A stretch of 64,000 nucleotides of DNA from Glycine soja (taxonomy: Eukaryota; Streptophyta; Magnoliopsida; Fabales; Fabaceae). Made by a program: the position numbers and the translations under genes. The notes under the pieces were generated by a model that made no database searches, was not told where the DNA came from, and worked only from the letters and a program-made list of their open reading frames with translations. The DNA lies in contig NC_041005.1 in the NCBI RefSeq assembly GCF_004193775.1, positions 11,596,501 through 11,660,500 of the forward strand. The letters run 5' to 3'. Positions 12,508 through 25,519 of this stretch are shown piece after piece; the first letter of the stretch is position 1; each line of letters begins with the position of its first letter.

Positions 12508-13243
12508 ATTTTTTTAAAAAAATTAATGATTAAGCAAAGGGAGTACCTACCGCCACGTTCCAATACACATGCCAACATAAGAGTAAGCACTAAAAAATTG
12601 AAATTTGAAATAATGATTGCGTTTCGAGAAAGTCGTTAATAACACAAGGCCATTATTATTAAAGGGGAGTCATTTCGAAAATGATAATTGCCAAATGACA
12701 TTTTTAGTAATTATTATTGCAAGAATACAAGCGGACAATCAATTCTACCACTTAAGTCGACACCACTTATATATAAGTGACACCAACTTAGGGACAACTA
12801 TTATAAGGGATATCTTAACTTCACGACTTAAGTCAATATCACTTTTACCCAAGTGACAATTAGTAATTAACAAAGTCACTAGATATTTTATACCAATAAC
12901 ATAGTTACCAAAAAAAGAAAAAAAATGAAGTAAATCAACTTTTTCTAAAAGAAAGTCAAAAGGAACCATGCAAGACTTCACCAAAGTAAAGAGGATCCTA
13001 CCTAGGACAATACCCCCAATAATGATAATTTTTTAGAACATGTATGTATATAAAAATATATTTAAATATTTGTCGACATATCTTTTTTTGCTGGTGTATT
13101 TATTGACATATCTACCAACATATGTTTTTGAAATTTAAACTAAATAGTTAATAATATATTAAAAATTCAAAATAATATAAAAAATTACTCCTATAAATTA
13201 TAAAATGTGAATTTAATACATTGCAAGACACTAGATACTAAGC

Positions 13244-13281
<38 letters not shown>

Positions 13282-14149
13282 TAAATAACATTATAAAAAG
13301 TATTGAGATTGTAAATGTATTTAAATTTAAATTAAATTTAGAAAAAATGCATCCATGATGCTTTTATTTCATTTTTGTAGTGGTCATAACTTTAAACTCA
13401 GTTAGTTGAGGAGGATACACCATTGTTGTAAATTCTTGATGTCATCTTTAATTCTTTCTGATAAAAAAAACTTAAAGTAAGTTTTTGGATTTCTTTAAAC
13501 ATGAATTCATTGCATGCAAAAAAGGCAATTTCTCCATTGTATATTTATTGTTGTTTGATTACTCTTTTTTTATAGAAAAAACTATTAATGTTTTACAAAT
13601 GTAAAGTATTATTAATTATTAATAATGAATATTATTAATTATCTTCCTCTAAAAAATTGATAATTAATTATTCTTCACTTATATCCTTATTTAGTAGTGA
13701 GTATAATAATAATAATAATTGATTACAAACTTATAGGATTAACACAATAGTGTAAGACCTTCGCTATGTTTATATGTGGAGAAAAATTTATTTAGCGAGA
13801 TAATTCGTGTTCGATTTTCTCTGTGTATAAAATTTCATTGGACTAATGATATTAACACATAATGAATGTGATTAATCTCTAATTCGGTGGGTTGAGAAAT
13901 ACTCATGATCTTTGACTCAAGATAAGAAGATATTGAATATGAGTAGATAATTATGCTAAATAATAATATTTTAGATCAAATTTAACAATATTTTACTCTT
14001 ATTAAATACTTATTTATTAATTACTAATTATAAATATCAATAGGCATGGATTAAAGATAATAGTGGTAACAAATGCTAAATTAAATTAAGTTAATTACAT
14101 TCATGAACCATGATTATTCTAAATAAAACCAAAATAAGAAGGCAATTAA
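12508..14149. other. AT-rich intergenic DNA with microsatellites
   Basis: No gene recognised. Contains a TA dinucleotide run at about 13241-13278 and a TAA trinucleotide run at about 13704-13720. The other open frames are short and carry no recognisable motif. Confidence 0.4.
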
Positions 14150-14355
14150 GTGTGTGTTTGGATGCTCGTTCATAGAATTGATTTTAGATCAACATAATTT
14201 TATATAATTGATTTTGAAATAAAGTAATTTTTGTTTGAATAACATATATTATAAAATTGTTTGGATACTTTGAGTCATAATTGATTTTGAGCATAAAATT
14301 ACTAAAATAAGCTTTTATGTCTTTGAATACTTATTTGCTATTATAATTAGCTGTT

Positions 14356-14394
<39 letters not shown>

Positions 14395-15032
14395 TTAAAT
14401 AGATATATAAAGTGACCTTTGAACTACTACTCTTATCATTTTTTAAGAAAGTAATTTTTTTATATTATTATCTGAACTTTGAGCTAAGAGAGTCCAGTAC
14501 AACACACCATAAGATTCCAACATAATATTCGTACTACTCTTTCAATGGAGATCATATGAAGTGAAGATGATAATAATTTTTCTTTAATCGAGAAAACAAG
14601 TAAATGTAATAATAAATTTTTAACTACCAAAATAAATGAAGTTCTAAGAGAATATAATAAATACAAACAAGAAAAAAGAAAAAATATGTATCCAACTACT
14701 CGACTATAGTCTATCACAAAAAGTATAGAAAGTATAAAGATACTGTGAAGAAACATGTACATAATAATATTTTATATATTCTTAAATCAATTTAAGTTGA
14801 ATTAAAAGTTCTTCTTGACTATTTCAAAGTTACCGTGAATTGGAGCATTGAATGTAAAATTGAAAATAACATCCAAATATATTTTTATATAATCAAATCA
14901 CATTTGATCAAAGTTACCATGAATTGTAGTATTGAATGTAAAATTGAAAATAACATTCAAATATATTTTTATATAATCAAATCACGTTTGACCAAATTGA
15001 GGGTGGTTACACTGCCAATCCAAACGTGCTCT
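14150..15032. mobile_element. Putative non-autonomous terminal-inverted-repeat element, about 0.88 kb
   Basis: The left end reads GTGTGTTTGGATGCTCGTTC. The right end, read in reverse, is AGCACGTTTGGATTGGCAGT. They share a CGTTTGGAT-type terminal block, and subterminal ATTGATTTT.. / CAAATCACGTTTGACC.. words also pair. Inside are a TA run (about 14362-14389) and an 80-base tandem duplication (about 14830-14909 and 14910-14990) differing at a handful of bases. No coding capacity. The superfamily is not certain because no clean target-site duplication is seen. Confidence 0.5.
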
Positions 15033-15943
15033 AAATAGCTTCGTATCTCAGGTCACGAAACTTCTGAATTTAACAGAGTATTAAATTGTACCGGTAAGGG
15101 GGGTAGCTGTTGAATGATGGGTGCAGTGTGTGAGGTTGGCAACTTTGCCATGCACAAAAGTTAATAATAAGAAAAATTATAATTGCTGTATACATTTACC
15201 TGTACCTTTTTCTTTTCATTTCATTTTACTTTATTCTTTTTATCCATTTTCTTTTTCATCACATTATCATTTCAATCCACCTAATTTGAGGGGTACAAAT
15301 ATTATAACCCACTAACAACAGTTTAATTTTTATATATAATTCATGTAAAAAGAATACATTAATCTATAAAAAAATCACAATAAAATAATTTTTTTAAGAT
15401 AATTATTATAAAATTAATAATAAAGTGTGATTTTTTGGTATAAGACTACATAATCATATTAAAAAAATATCATCAATAATAATTTGATATAAATGTTGTT
15501 AGTTAATGTATCTTTTACAAAATACAATTTTATTTAATTAAATAATTATTTCACGTGACAAAATTTTGTTTTTAAATAATATTTAACATAATTGGTACTA
15601 GTATATCTAACACTCAAACTCATAAATTTCCTTTTCATACAAAAACGAAACCAAATCGCAACACGAACAGTCTAATAACGTGTAATGTGTTGCTGCAATG
15701 CAGTAATAATTCCACCGACGAAGTGTGGCTGGTTGGATTAGAGGGACAGCACGTCTACCTGGGGTGGGACCCACCTCTTCATCACTCTCTCTCTCTTACT
15801 TCTTTACATTACTACTACTGCTGCTGCCTCTGTTCTTACTCTCTTCTTACTTCCCTTCTCTCTCTGTCTCTAAAAACCCTTTTTTTCTCTCTCTTTCACA
15901 CACACCAACCAGACTCGATCAGTGGTGGCAGATAGAGAGAGAC
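15033..15943 (+). promoter_or_regulatory. Upstream region and CT-rich 5' leader of the KH gene
   Basis: The first part is AT-rich without recognised elements. From about 15778 to 15905 the + strand is strongly pyrimidine-rich (CTCTCTCTCTTACTT, TTCTCTCTGTCTC, TTTCTCTCTCTTTCACAC), the usual look of a plant 5' UTR or core promoter with Y-patches. The transcription start cannot be placed precisely. The first ATG pair in a good context is at 15944. Confidence 0.5.
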
Positions 15944-16063
15944 ATGATGTCAACTTCCGGCGCCGGCAGGTACATGGCTTTTCCGCCGTCTCCGTCCGCG
16001 CCTCCGTCGCCGCACCTCTCCGGTCTTCGCTCCACTCCCCTCTCCGACCCGGACAAGTATATC

Positions 16064-16133
<70 letters not shown>

Positions 16134-19100
16134 GGATCTTCACTTTAATTGTTACTTATTGTGTTATATTTCTCGAATTCTAGTTGAAAGATTCTTTTTT
16201 TTGGAACTTGCTTTGATTGATCCCTTTTTGTGGATTCTGCTGTTGTTTGTCTACTGATTCACTGCTTTGGACTTGAAATGAGTTTTTGTTTTTTTCGGGG
16301 TGGGAAGGGGGATAGGGTATTTGTGTTTGTTTTGGAATAGTCAAAGGGGTTCTCAATGTGTTCTCACTTCAATGATTGATTTTTGTTGTATGGTTGGATT
16401 TCTTGCTTGATTGCTTGGATAGTTGGTTTGGTTTTTGTGGCTGATCTGCCGCTTCACTTGACTTGATCGGAGAACAGATCTTATGATGGTACTGGGTTTG
16501 ATGTAAATGGGAGATGTGGTGGAGGGGTTTTGGTGGATGATGGACTTGATTGATGCCATGCTTGTGAATTGAATCTAAGGATGGATGAATGGATTGAGTT
16601 TTGTTTGATTTGTGTAGATTGTTGTTTTGTTTGGGTTCATTTGGTTGTTGATTGTTTTTATGCAGCGTGATCTCTGCCGCAAATAAGTTGATCTTGCTGT
16701 TGATGACTTCATTTAGCATTTTTCTTGCCGTCCATGACTTTACAAAAAATTGATTTTTCTGTCGAAAATAAGTTTTCACTACTTGCCATTCTAGAAGCAT
16801 TTTTCTTTACTTTGATTTTTTTAAGTGAGCTGAACGGTGTTGTGTGATTTATGTAGCCAACCTCACCTAGTGGGACAAGGCTTTGTTGTTGTTTGTTGTT
16901 GTCGTTGGTAATTTTGTGTGGAAGCACCGCCATTCTTGTCTTTGTTGTACTTTCTATTCATGATCTTTTTAATTCATGGAAAAAATCAACATGGATCCTT
17001 CATCCTTGATAATTTTATTATATTCTATATTTTCTTTTGTGATTAGTAATGCCTACAATGTCCTACTCTCATTGTGTGGTTTCTTGCATTGATTTTCAGA
17101 TATCTAGCTGAGTTGTTGGGAGAACGTAACAAGCTTAGTCCCTTCATGGCTGTGCTTCCTCACTGCTTTCGATTGTTTAACCAAGGTTAGATTTATTTCT
17201 CAAACTAGTGGTGAAAATAAGCTTCAAGTTCCCCCTCTGCATCTCCCTCTGTGCTTTAGTTATCTGTATCTTAAAATCAGTTTGCTTTCCTTCTAGTCCC
17301 TAGTTGTCTAGGATATCAAAGCATCTATCAAATTGTGAAGCTACTTAATCAGTTGTCTGTTTACTTTGGCATAAGTCAGAACTCAAATATATATCACGTT
17401 TTGCTGATGTTCATATTTATATCATGATTAAATTGTTTATGTTCAATCCAAGGTAGATTATTGGGTTCCACACCTTTGCTTTAAGAGAAATTGATACATG
17501 ATTGTACCAATAATTAAATTCAATTCTTTCCATTTTAAATGTTATAGAACTGTATGTAAATTTCATAGAACTTTATAATTACTTTTAAACTAATAATTAT
17601 TGATTATCTGCCTTAATGGACTATGAGGATTAATGTTGTTATTGGACTTTTGTTGCATGCAAGGATGCATAAAAAATAATGTGTTTTGCATAACACCCAA
17701 TATAGTCAAGTATGCAACAAGTTGTTTTCAATGTGAATTGTGTGATTATATAAAAAGATATGAAATATGTTTTGGTAGATTCATACTATATTGTGTGTGT
17801 GTGTGTGTATTCTATTTATAAGTGAATTTAATCTCCTAGGTTTATCAGTAATTACAAGCTGGTGTAGCATACCATAATTATTGTAAATCGGGTAACATTG
17901 ATAGTTGCCATAATTTTTGGCTTATATTAGGGAACTAGTGATACTGGTTAGGGTATATAATGTACTGCCCATGTATAGTTTCGAACTATCCAATAATATG
18001 AAGAAATTTCCCTGCCAACATGGAATTAGAGCTTCTGATTTGTGGGTCTCTATTTCTGCTGCCTTGAACTTCATTGCTGATTAGATTTGACTTTTGAGAA
18101 CCCAGCTCTTGTAGTGTGCCAACCCTGGCCTTCTACACAACTTCCTTTCTCCATTTGCTCCCCTTCATTGTTTGTCCTGTCCCTTCTGCCACATGATCTC
18201 CAGAACCTGTCCTCATACATACTACTGCAGAACCTCTAGACTGGCAATCCCCTGAAGCCCTGTTATTGGAGACTTCCACATGTGCCCTCACATGCCACTT
18301 TCCCTGCTGGTTTTTGAGCTCCGTGTACCATGTTTCCAGCCACCATTCGGGTTTGTGCTTATCCTATTCCACTTTCCCTATTGATGAGAGAGATTGAAAC
18401 CAATGAACTGATGTAAAACTAGAAAGAAACAGAGGGAGCATGACAATGACTGCAAATACTTCTGGTGCCCTAGTTTGGCTTTGGCATAAGCATATTGGAT
18501 TCCTTCCTTTTTCGCTATTTGATATCAATGTTTTGGTCTTTATTGTCCAATGAGTTGTTGTGTCCTTTCATTTTGATGTTTGTCAATTTGTTAAAAGCAC
18601 CATCATGCCATTTTCCTTTCCAATTCTGATAAAAGTTATGCCCCTTTTGATCTTATTCAGCCTGATGTTTTGGTGCCCAGCCACTATTTCTAGCATTTCT
18701 AGTAATAAATGGTCAGTTTCTTTCATTGACGGCTGTACCTGAGTAGCTTGGCTTTTCTTGATGAAAGATAATGTCAAAAGTATATCAATTGTTTGCCCAG
18801 TTTTACCATATGATTTAGACACAATTTGGGAAGCCAATCAAGTGTTTATGATCAGTTGATTAGTCTTTCTCTCGAATGTTATAGTTATTCTGAGAGCTGA
18901 AGACTATATGCGAACAAATTGTGTGAAAGCCCACAATTTTCACTTGGATGGAGCATAGCAGTGGACTTGTACTAACCTGTGCTGATTTATATATGAAAAT
19001 CTGTAAATGTACAGTGTGTTACACAATATTACAAAAGTGCAAAGGTAATAGAAAAGGATAAATGTACATATTTTCATGTTATACTAGAAAATTACGAACT

Positions 19101-22100
19101 GTGAAGAGTTTTATGCACTTCTATGTACATGTGTGTATATTTATTCATTTATTAATTTTTGCATTTGTTGACATATTTTGGATAAGTTTGGAAGGATATA
19201 AGATTAAGAATGTATTATGCATAGGAAGCAATGATATGAAAGAATAAATGCAAGGATTTGATGAAAATGAGTGACAGGTTTAATACTTTTGAGGTCCATT
19301 GTTATTTGAGTTTTAACGATTATCACCGATTTTTGTTTTTTAATGTTTTAATTGGGGATTGCCCAATTCTTTTGGTTTGGTGGATGGATTTGGATGATAT
19401 TAGGCCCCACTGCAATGAAATTGAAGAGAGGATCTGGAAGGTGCATTAGAGAAGAAACAGGAGAGAAAATAATTAGTAGTTAGTCAAAAGTCAACTGACC
19501 AGACAGTCAGTCAGGCAGAGCTAAGAAAGGGTTTGATGGTTGAGGGTGGGGACACTTAATAGTTAGGGGGATATATTGTACAAGGGATTTGTCTTATTGT
19601 ACTAAGCCTAGTCATAGGTTGTGAAAGGTGCCACTCTGGTGAAGGAGTTATCTCCTTGATCCTCCTTTCTTCCAAAACATTTCTGATTTTTTCCTGCCTA
19701 TCCTTCTCTACTTGATCCATTGTCTGTTGAGGGTGGGGACACTTAATAGTTAGGGGGATATATTGTACAAGGGATTTGTCTTGTTGTACTAAGCCTAGTC
19801 ATAGGTTGTGAAAGGTGCCACTCTGGTGAAGGAGTTATCTCCTTGATCCTCCTTTCTTCCAAAACATTTCTGAGTTTTTCCTGTCTATCCTTCTCTACTT
19901 GATCCTTTGTAAGTGTATTTCTTCTCTTGTAAGGTGTTGTTCCTAGAATTGCCACAGAAGATTTTTTAGCTGTTAGAGATGAACATGTTAACTTGTAGTT
20001 GCCTTCACATGACAGTGGAAACAGTGATACCAGCTGTAACAGAATGTACTTAGTTGGAAAGGGTAAATATTTTAAGTGGAATAACATTCAAACTGGGAAC
20101 TCTAGGTTGTGAACTCTTTAAAGCTTCCAATCTAGTTTTTTGGTTTAATTGATGGAAAGACTGCTTATTTGCTGCTAATGGTCTTTTAAGATGCCTGTAG
20201 CACACTGCACACCTTGTATCCTTACCATTCATCTCACTAGGTTTAGTTTTATGTTAGTCACATGACTTATGAATTGATTTTAAGCAAAACTAGTGACAGG
20301 AAATCTGTGTTGTGTTCTTGATCTTGATTGAAAGTCTAGTAGGGTGTTATAATCCATGCACATTTTAGTTGGATCCTTAGTTTATGACATACCCTAAATT
20401 CAAAGCAAACAGTTGGGCAAAGTCTTCTTGAGTGATTTCAATAGGTGCAGGAATTGAGGCTATTAAGCATCATGATGAGCCTTCGCTTTCACCTTATAAC
20501 AAAGGATCCCTTTTCTATTATTATGAGTATGTTTGGATAAATGAGAAGGATTTGAGAAAATATTATCTGTTGGGAGTTTTTAAAATGTGGAGAGGAAACC
20601 TAGAGATTATCATATACTTTGTTAGTTGACACATTTTTTTTTTTTAAATACTTAACAATTGAGTGTGAAAGGCGTGTTTCTTGAGTTGGTGTATTATTTG
20701 TTAAGGAATTGATAAAATTAGATGCTGTTGCTCTTTTGCTTATATGAATGGGATATAGAGGGTTCAATTATTTTGGTTTTGGTAGAGTTTTAGTTTATCT
20801 GTATAGGTTATGGGATCTGATTTGTTATTAATAATCATTTTCCTTCTGAAAAAGCAGCAAAAGAAAAATTTCCAGCTGGTATGTGATTGCTGCTTTATGT
20901 TGTTCTAATACTATGTGCTTACTAGATAATTGTTTAAACTCTTGAAATGTTTCTATATCAAAACAAATTCTTATATACCATTCATTTTTTTAAAATTTGA
21001 TTTATACCTTGTGAAATACCTGTTTCAATGGTTTACATTTGGGTTTAAAGGTTTTCTTTTTTCAAGTGTATAATATTTTTTTATAAATATTAGATGACAA
21101 TTGACTGCATATTCCCCCCCTTACCATATAGAGTACTACCATAAAAAGCTAGAACATATCTCATAAGGATAGCATTAGTTTTTACTGACTCAGCAAACAT
21201 CCGTGTTGCATCGATTATGTAGTGACTGCTAACATGTTAACAAATGCTGACCGGTACATCTTATTCTTGAAAATTGACATTTTTGGAGCAGAAATTTTGC
21301 GTGTAACCACGCTGATGGGGAATGCATCAGTTTTAGGTCAAAGTGGGCTTGAACACGCTAGCCCCCTGGCTACTGGAGGAATATTTTCAAATGGAGGTGC
21401 CGATGTGAACGGATGGGCATCACGATTTCAATCAGAAGTATGGATACTAACCATTAACATAACTTCATTAATTCATTTCCATCTAATTCTGTATTTTAGA
21501 AGTATTTCTGACTCAATTTTACAACTCATGCTAACTCATGACATTTGTTCTAGTGGTTGTAGTTCTAATTGTTTGTGACAGGTAGTGCAAAACTAACATC
21601 AGGCTCTGACAATTAATCTATAGCTTAACTTCTGTTTCTCTAATCCTGCTAGTGGATCTCATCTTTTCTATCAAGATAAATCAGCTGTCAATACTTGACT
21701 GCCTTTACAATTTTCTGCCAAATCACAGATGTGATGAATAGTTGCAGCTAGATAGATTTGAGTATATTAGCATGAATTATGGTAGAATGCTAACATTAGC
21801 CATTTAAAGGAAAGTTGAACTGTAAGTTTTATGAGGTTTAATGAATTATTACTAAGTTGCCAAAATGGATTGTAAATGATCCTAATGCCTTAATAGTTCG
21901 AGTTCAGCTATAATTTCTAAGTTCATTTAACACCATTTTCTGACACTCTGGTCCTCCTTGATTATCATACTCAGGAGCCATTTGAACATTTGTCATTATG
22001 TACATCATGGCTGTTGATACTCTTTGCACGTGTTTATTTTTCACTTTATGTTTTCAACTCATTTTGAATTTTGAGCAGTAATGTAGTCCCTTTTGGTGAT

Positions 22101-23285
22101 CTCTTGGTGGCTTCTGATACAGAAGTAATCTCATCTGCATGCCAGTAAATAGACCACCATATCTCTTTTTGTAATTGACATTGGAATTAAAACATGCAGA
22201 GACCCAGCTTGTTACAGTCCTCATCAACACAAAACTGGCTGAGTCCACAAGGTAGCTCATCTGGTATTATTGTTAAAAAGACGGTCAGAGTAGATATTCC
22301 TGTGGACGCATATCCTAATGTATGGAGGATTTTATCTCTGCTCCAATATATATTAAATTTTTCTTTATAGAAAGATCTACTATTGACTTTAGTTTATTGC
22401 AGTTTAACTTTGTTGGTCGCCTCCTAGGCCCTAGAGGAAACTCTCTAAAGCGTGTAGAAGCAAGTACTGAGTGTCGTGTCTTGATCAGGGGCCGAGGTAG
22501 CATTAAGGATCCAGCTAGGGTAAGAATAAATTATTTGTACAAAGTCTGACATGATCATTTGTACCCAGATAAATTACTGCACTATGATGAAAATTTGAAA
22601 TCCATTCAGAAGATATTTTTATCATTTGTCATATAATATCAAATCATTGTGTTTACTCCAACATCTGGTTAATATATTACTATTTATTTTATCCGGAGAT
22701 ATGACTTTCTTCAGGTTATTATCCCGTTCCATTGATCCCAACAATTTTAATAATTGTTATAGCACCCTGTACTATCTTAATGTACATGTGTTAAATGCTT
22801 GCCGTGTATATTATGTCCACATTGCTTAATGTGCTGTAGATTTCAGTTGGACTGTTAGGTAGTTCTGGTGAACAGTTTTAATCGTAGATATCAATATTTG
22901 TAGGAGGAAATGATGAGAGGAAAACCTGGGTATGAGCATCTGAATGAACCTCTCCACATTCTAGTTGAGGCAGAATTACCAGTTGAAATAGTAGATGCTC
23001 GCCTGATGCAGGCACGTGAAATACTTGAAGATTTGCTCAAACCGGTGGTATGTTCTTGTGAATTCAATTGAGATTGGTAGTGGTACTCAACTTCATAGGG
23101 ACTTTGTTCTAATTGTTTAAAGTTTTATCTTTTAGGATGAATCTCAGGATTTCTACAAGAAGCAGCAACTTCGGGAGCTAGCAATGCTGAATGGCACTCT
23201 TCGTGAGGAGGGTTCTCCCATGTCTGGTTCTGTTTCACCCTTCCACAACAGCCTTGGTATGAAGAGGGCCAAGACCAGGGGGTAA
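15944..23285 (+). CDS. STAR/KH-domain RNA-binding protein (Quaking-like, At5g56140/At4g26480 type)
   Basis: The one intact gene. Exons 15944-16056, 17100-17185, 21292-21437, 22200-22319, 22403-22519, 22904-23047 and 23136-23285 join in frame (876 nt, 291 residues) with GT..AG at every junction. The product has a Ser/Pro-rich N terminus, the plant STAR dimerisation segment ([20 protein letters not shown], about residues 38-57), a low-complexity linker, then an extended KH domain from about residue 142 ([12 protein letters not shown]) with the GPRG RNA-contact loop at 164-167. The Qua2-like part and a C-terminal basic tail (GMKRAKTRG) follow. Length and exon order fit the plant family of single-KH STAR proteins, which bind RNA in the nucleus and include the rice flowering regulator SPIN1. 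The role of this copy is not shown by sequence. Intron 2 is 4.1 kb and holds a tandem duplication; intron 1 begins in a TA/TG microsatellite. The ATG at 15944 was chosen because it gives the family N terminus. Confidence 0.94.
16057..16133. repeat. TA/TG compound microsatellite at the splice donor of KH intron 1
   Basis: Directly after exon 1 the intron reads GTATATCTATATAT.. and runs through about 24 bases of TA-type repeat into about 25 TG units ending near 16132. The 5' splice site is the first GT of the repeat, so length changes would alter the sequence next to the donor. Confidence 0.95.
19540..19913. repeat. 187-bp tandem duplication in KH intron 2
   Basis: Two direct copies, 19540-19726 and 19727-19913, both starting TTGAGGGTGGGGACACTTAA and ending in a CTTGATCC..TGT string. 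Only about six differences are visible, so the duplication is recent. The unit is not coding and may derive from a retroelement fragment. Confidence 0.9.
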
Positions 23286-23880
23286 ATTATCCTAAAGGGT
23301 GAGAGGGATTTTGGAGCTTGTGTTAATTTTCTACATCATCACTTACCGTGCCACAGGTAATGCTGTCAACGAATGCCCTGATCTGCGATCGGGGCACTGG
23401 CATCATAGTGCCAGTTCTAACTTGTTCTATGTGCAGTGTGTTTATATTGAGTTTGGGGGAGGTTTAAAGATGGTAGCACGTAGTAAAGGTCCAATTGAGT
23501 TTGGTGAATTTGCTTTTATAGTGTTGGTTAAGGTTTGGTTAGATATTCACCAAATCTGTCTATACTACTATTATATGGGGTTATATTTGCTGATAAAAAA
23601 AAATATGGGGTTATATTTAAGCTTGCAATAACAGTTTTGATATGTTTTTGGTATTTTCTGCGAGGAAGGTAATGTTAATGGTTTGTACCCAGATTGTGAG
23701 GCAGATAAATATCTACTTCAATGCGTCTATGGGTGACATTTTGTAGTATCTAATTTAGATTATAAATTCGTGAAATACCTTTTCTGGGGTCAAATAGTTT
23801 TTATACAATTGCTAGTAGTATTTCATTGTGAAGATCTTGTCTGCATTAAAAGTATTTGTCATTGATTAGTACTTCTAATT
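23286..23880 (+). other. Probable 3' UTR and downstream flank of the KH gene
   Basis: Follows the TAA at 23283. A short direct repeat of ATGGGGTTATATTT occurs near 23575 and 23604. No single canonical poly(A) signal stands out; AATTAA-like words lie around 23885. The extent of the UTR is inferred. Confidence 0.4.
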
Positions 23881-24770
23881 TAATAGAACAATTAAGGCTA
23901 TAATCGCTGGTCGGGTCTAGGGACAAAACGATATCCAAATTAAGAGACTACGACTTGATCCGGTTTGGTTCGAGTGAAGCACATTTGGTACCTGGTAACT
24001 CAGAATTTGATTCTTCCCAGAAACATGGCGTCAACTAGTTCCTACATCCATTGAAAGATGTTAATAATTACTCTTCTACTCTAATACAGTGGAACAAGTC
24101 ATTCATAACTGAACCTAAAAATGTTCAAATCAATTAAAATCTTTCAAGCTTTTAAGAATTTATCAGGTAAGAAAACTATACTATGTTTTCAGCAGATATG
24201 AAATATTATTGCTCAACAAAATAGGGCATAGAGCACACCACAGCATTACAAAATGTAGGAGGATATGTAAATACATCCTTCAAATCTATATCAATTCATT
24301 TCAGGGGTTATTTGGTCAAGGCTCTTTTGTTCCACAATTTCACCATGAAAATATTTACAAAACAAAGTAGAAGTAATTACTTAATTGTTGAATCAATTCA
24401 CAACGTTCTTAGAATTAAACAATAAAACTCTTAAGGATGGTCACAGGTCTAACATGATCTAATGACCCGGCCAATCCAAATCAAACCAAAGAAAAAAAAA
24501 ATCAGGGTTGATTAAGTCGGTTTAGTTCAAATTTTAAAATTACAAACTCTACCTTGGTTCAAATATTGGATTTGAGCAGGTGGATTTCGAATCAATCTAA
24601 AGTCATTATTTTAGAAAAAAATTAATCTCTTATGTTCTGTAATTTTATAATTCTATGTGCAATTTTATAATTTTCACTATTAATATTATCTATTAGTTTT
24701 GTTCACAAATGTGATAAGTTGGTTTGGTTTGGGTTATCTTTTCTTTTTTTCCAAAAAAAAAATGTAACCA
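23881..24770. other. Intergenic DNA, nothing identified
   Basis: AT-rich, with several GGTTTGGTT-type words near 23955, 24520 and 24720. No gene or element ends recognised. Confidence 0.4.
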
Positions 24771-25056
24771 ATCCAATCGGACTAACATTGATTGGTTGGG
24801 AATTACTTTGCCCATTCAACATTTTTCTTGTACATCCAATAATTTTTCATTTTTTCAAAATTATCCTTTTTAAAAATATACGGATTTACAATCCATAATG
24901 TCGAATCCATAAATCCAATCGGACTAACATTGATTGGTTGGGAATTACTTTGCGCATTCAACATTTTTCTTGTACATCCAATAATTTTTCATTTTTCAAA
25001 AATTATCCTTTTTAAAAATATATGGATTCGCAATTCGTAACGGTGAATCCGTAAGG
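24771..25056. repeat. 141-bp tandem duplication
   Basis: Copies start at 24771 and 24912 with ATCCAATCGGACTAACATTG and continue through GGGAATTACTTTG, CATTTTTCTTGTACATCC and TTTTTAAAAATATA to an AATCCATAA-like end. They differ at a few bases only. Confidence 0.9.
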
Positions 25057-25440
25057 CCATTACCTTTCCCACCTCCTCCTCACCAACTCCGCTACATTAC
25101 CTCGGTCGCACCGTAGTCCTGCCACCTCCTTGCCACCGTCACCTCCCTTCACTCCAACCTTCGTTGTGCCGCAGCACCCCCACCTCCTTCATGGCCATCA
25201 CGCTTCCCTCTGGTCTTGCCCAGTGGCATCGTCGCGCCAAAGCGCGTGAGGTTACTGAGGTCACCGCCACCTTCTTCATCGTCGCACGAGGTCCCTTCTC
25301 TCCTCCTTCATCATCGTTGCAACCTTGTCGCGGAGGTCCATGATCTTATGGACTGCGAATTCATAATGACTTTACGGATTGATAATCCGAATAGGTTATA
25401 CGTAAGGGTATTTTTTGTTTTTCACCCTAAATGCTAGGTG
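25057..25440. other. GC-rich island with short reading frames
   Basis: The stretch 25060-25350 is much richer in GC than its surroundings, with CCACCTCC, CACCGTCACC and TCGTCGC words. It could be a fragment of a GC-rich exon, perhaps picked up by a transposon. None of the short frames gives a recognisable protein, so no product is named. Confidence 0.35.
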
Positions 25441-25519
25441 TAGGAAGAAAAAGTTTGATTGGTTTAAATCAGAGTATTTTCTAATCGCTAACCAATCTCA
25501 CTTGTGGCCACCCCTAAAA

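Noticed and set aside
15725..16183. Long open frames across the CT-rich leader and TG repeat on the + strand
   Set aside because: They owe their length to low-complexity sequence (VCVCV runs) and read through the exon 1 splice donor; only the frame starting at 15944 up to 16056 is real coding sequence.
16353..16933. Lysine/asparagine-rich frames on the - strand in intron 1 of the KH gene
   Set aside because: Composition follows the T-rich intron; no motif, and the region lies between proven exons.
18030..18420. GC-richer stretch in KH intron 2 as a possible alternative exon
   Set aside because: No frame continues the KH protein and no splice pair fits; it may be an old transposon piece but no end was found.
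25216..25437. Short + frame in the GC-rich island
   Set aside because: No recognisable protein and starts without context; kept only as a described island.
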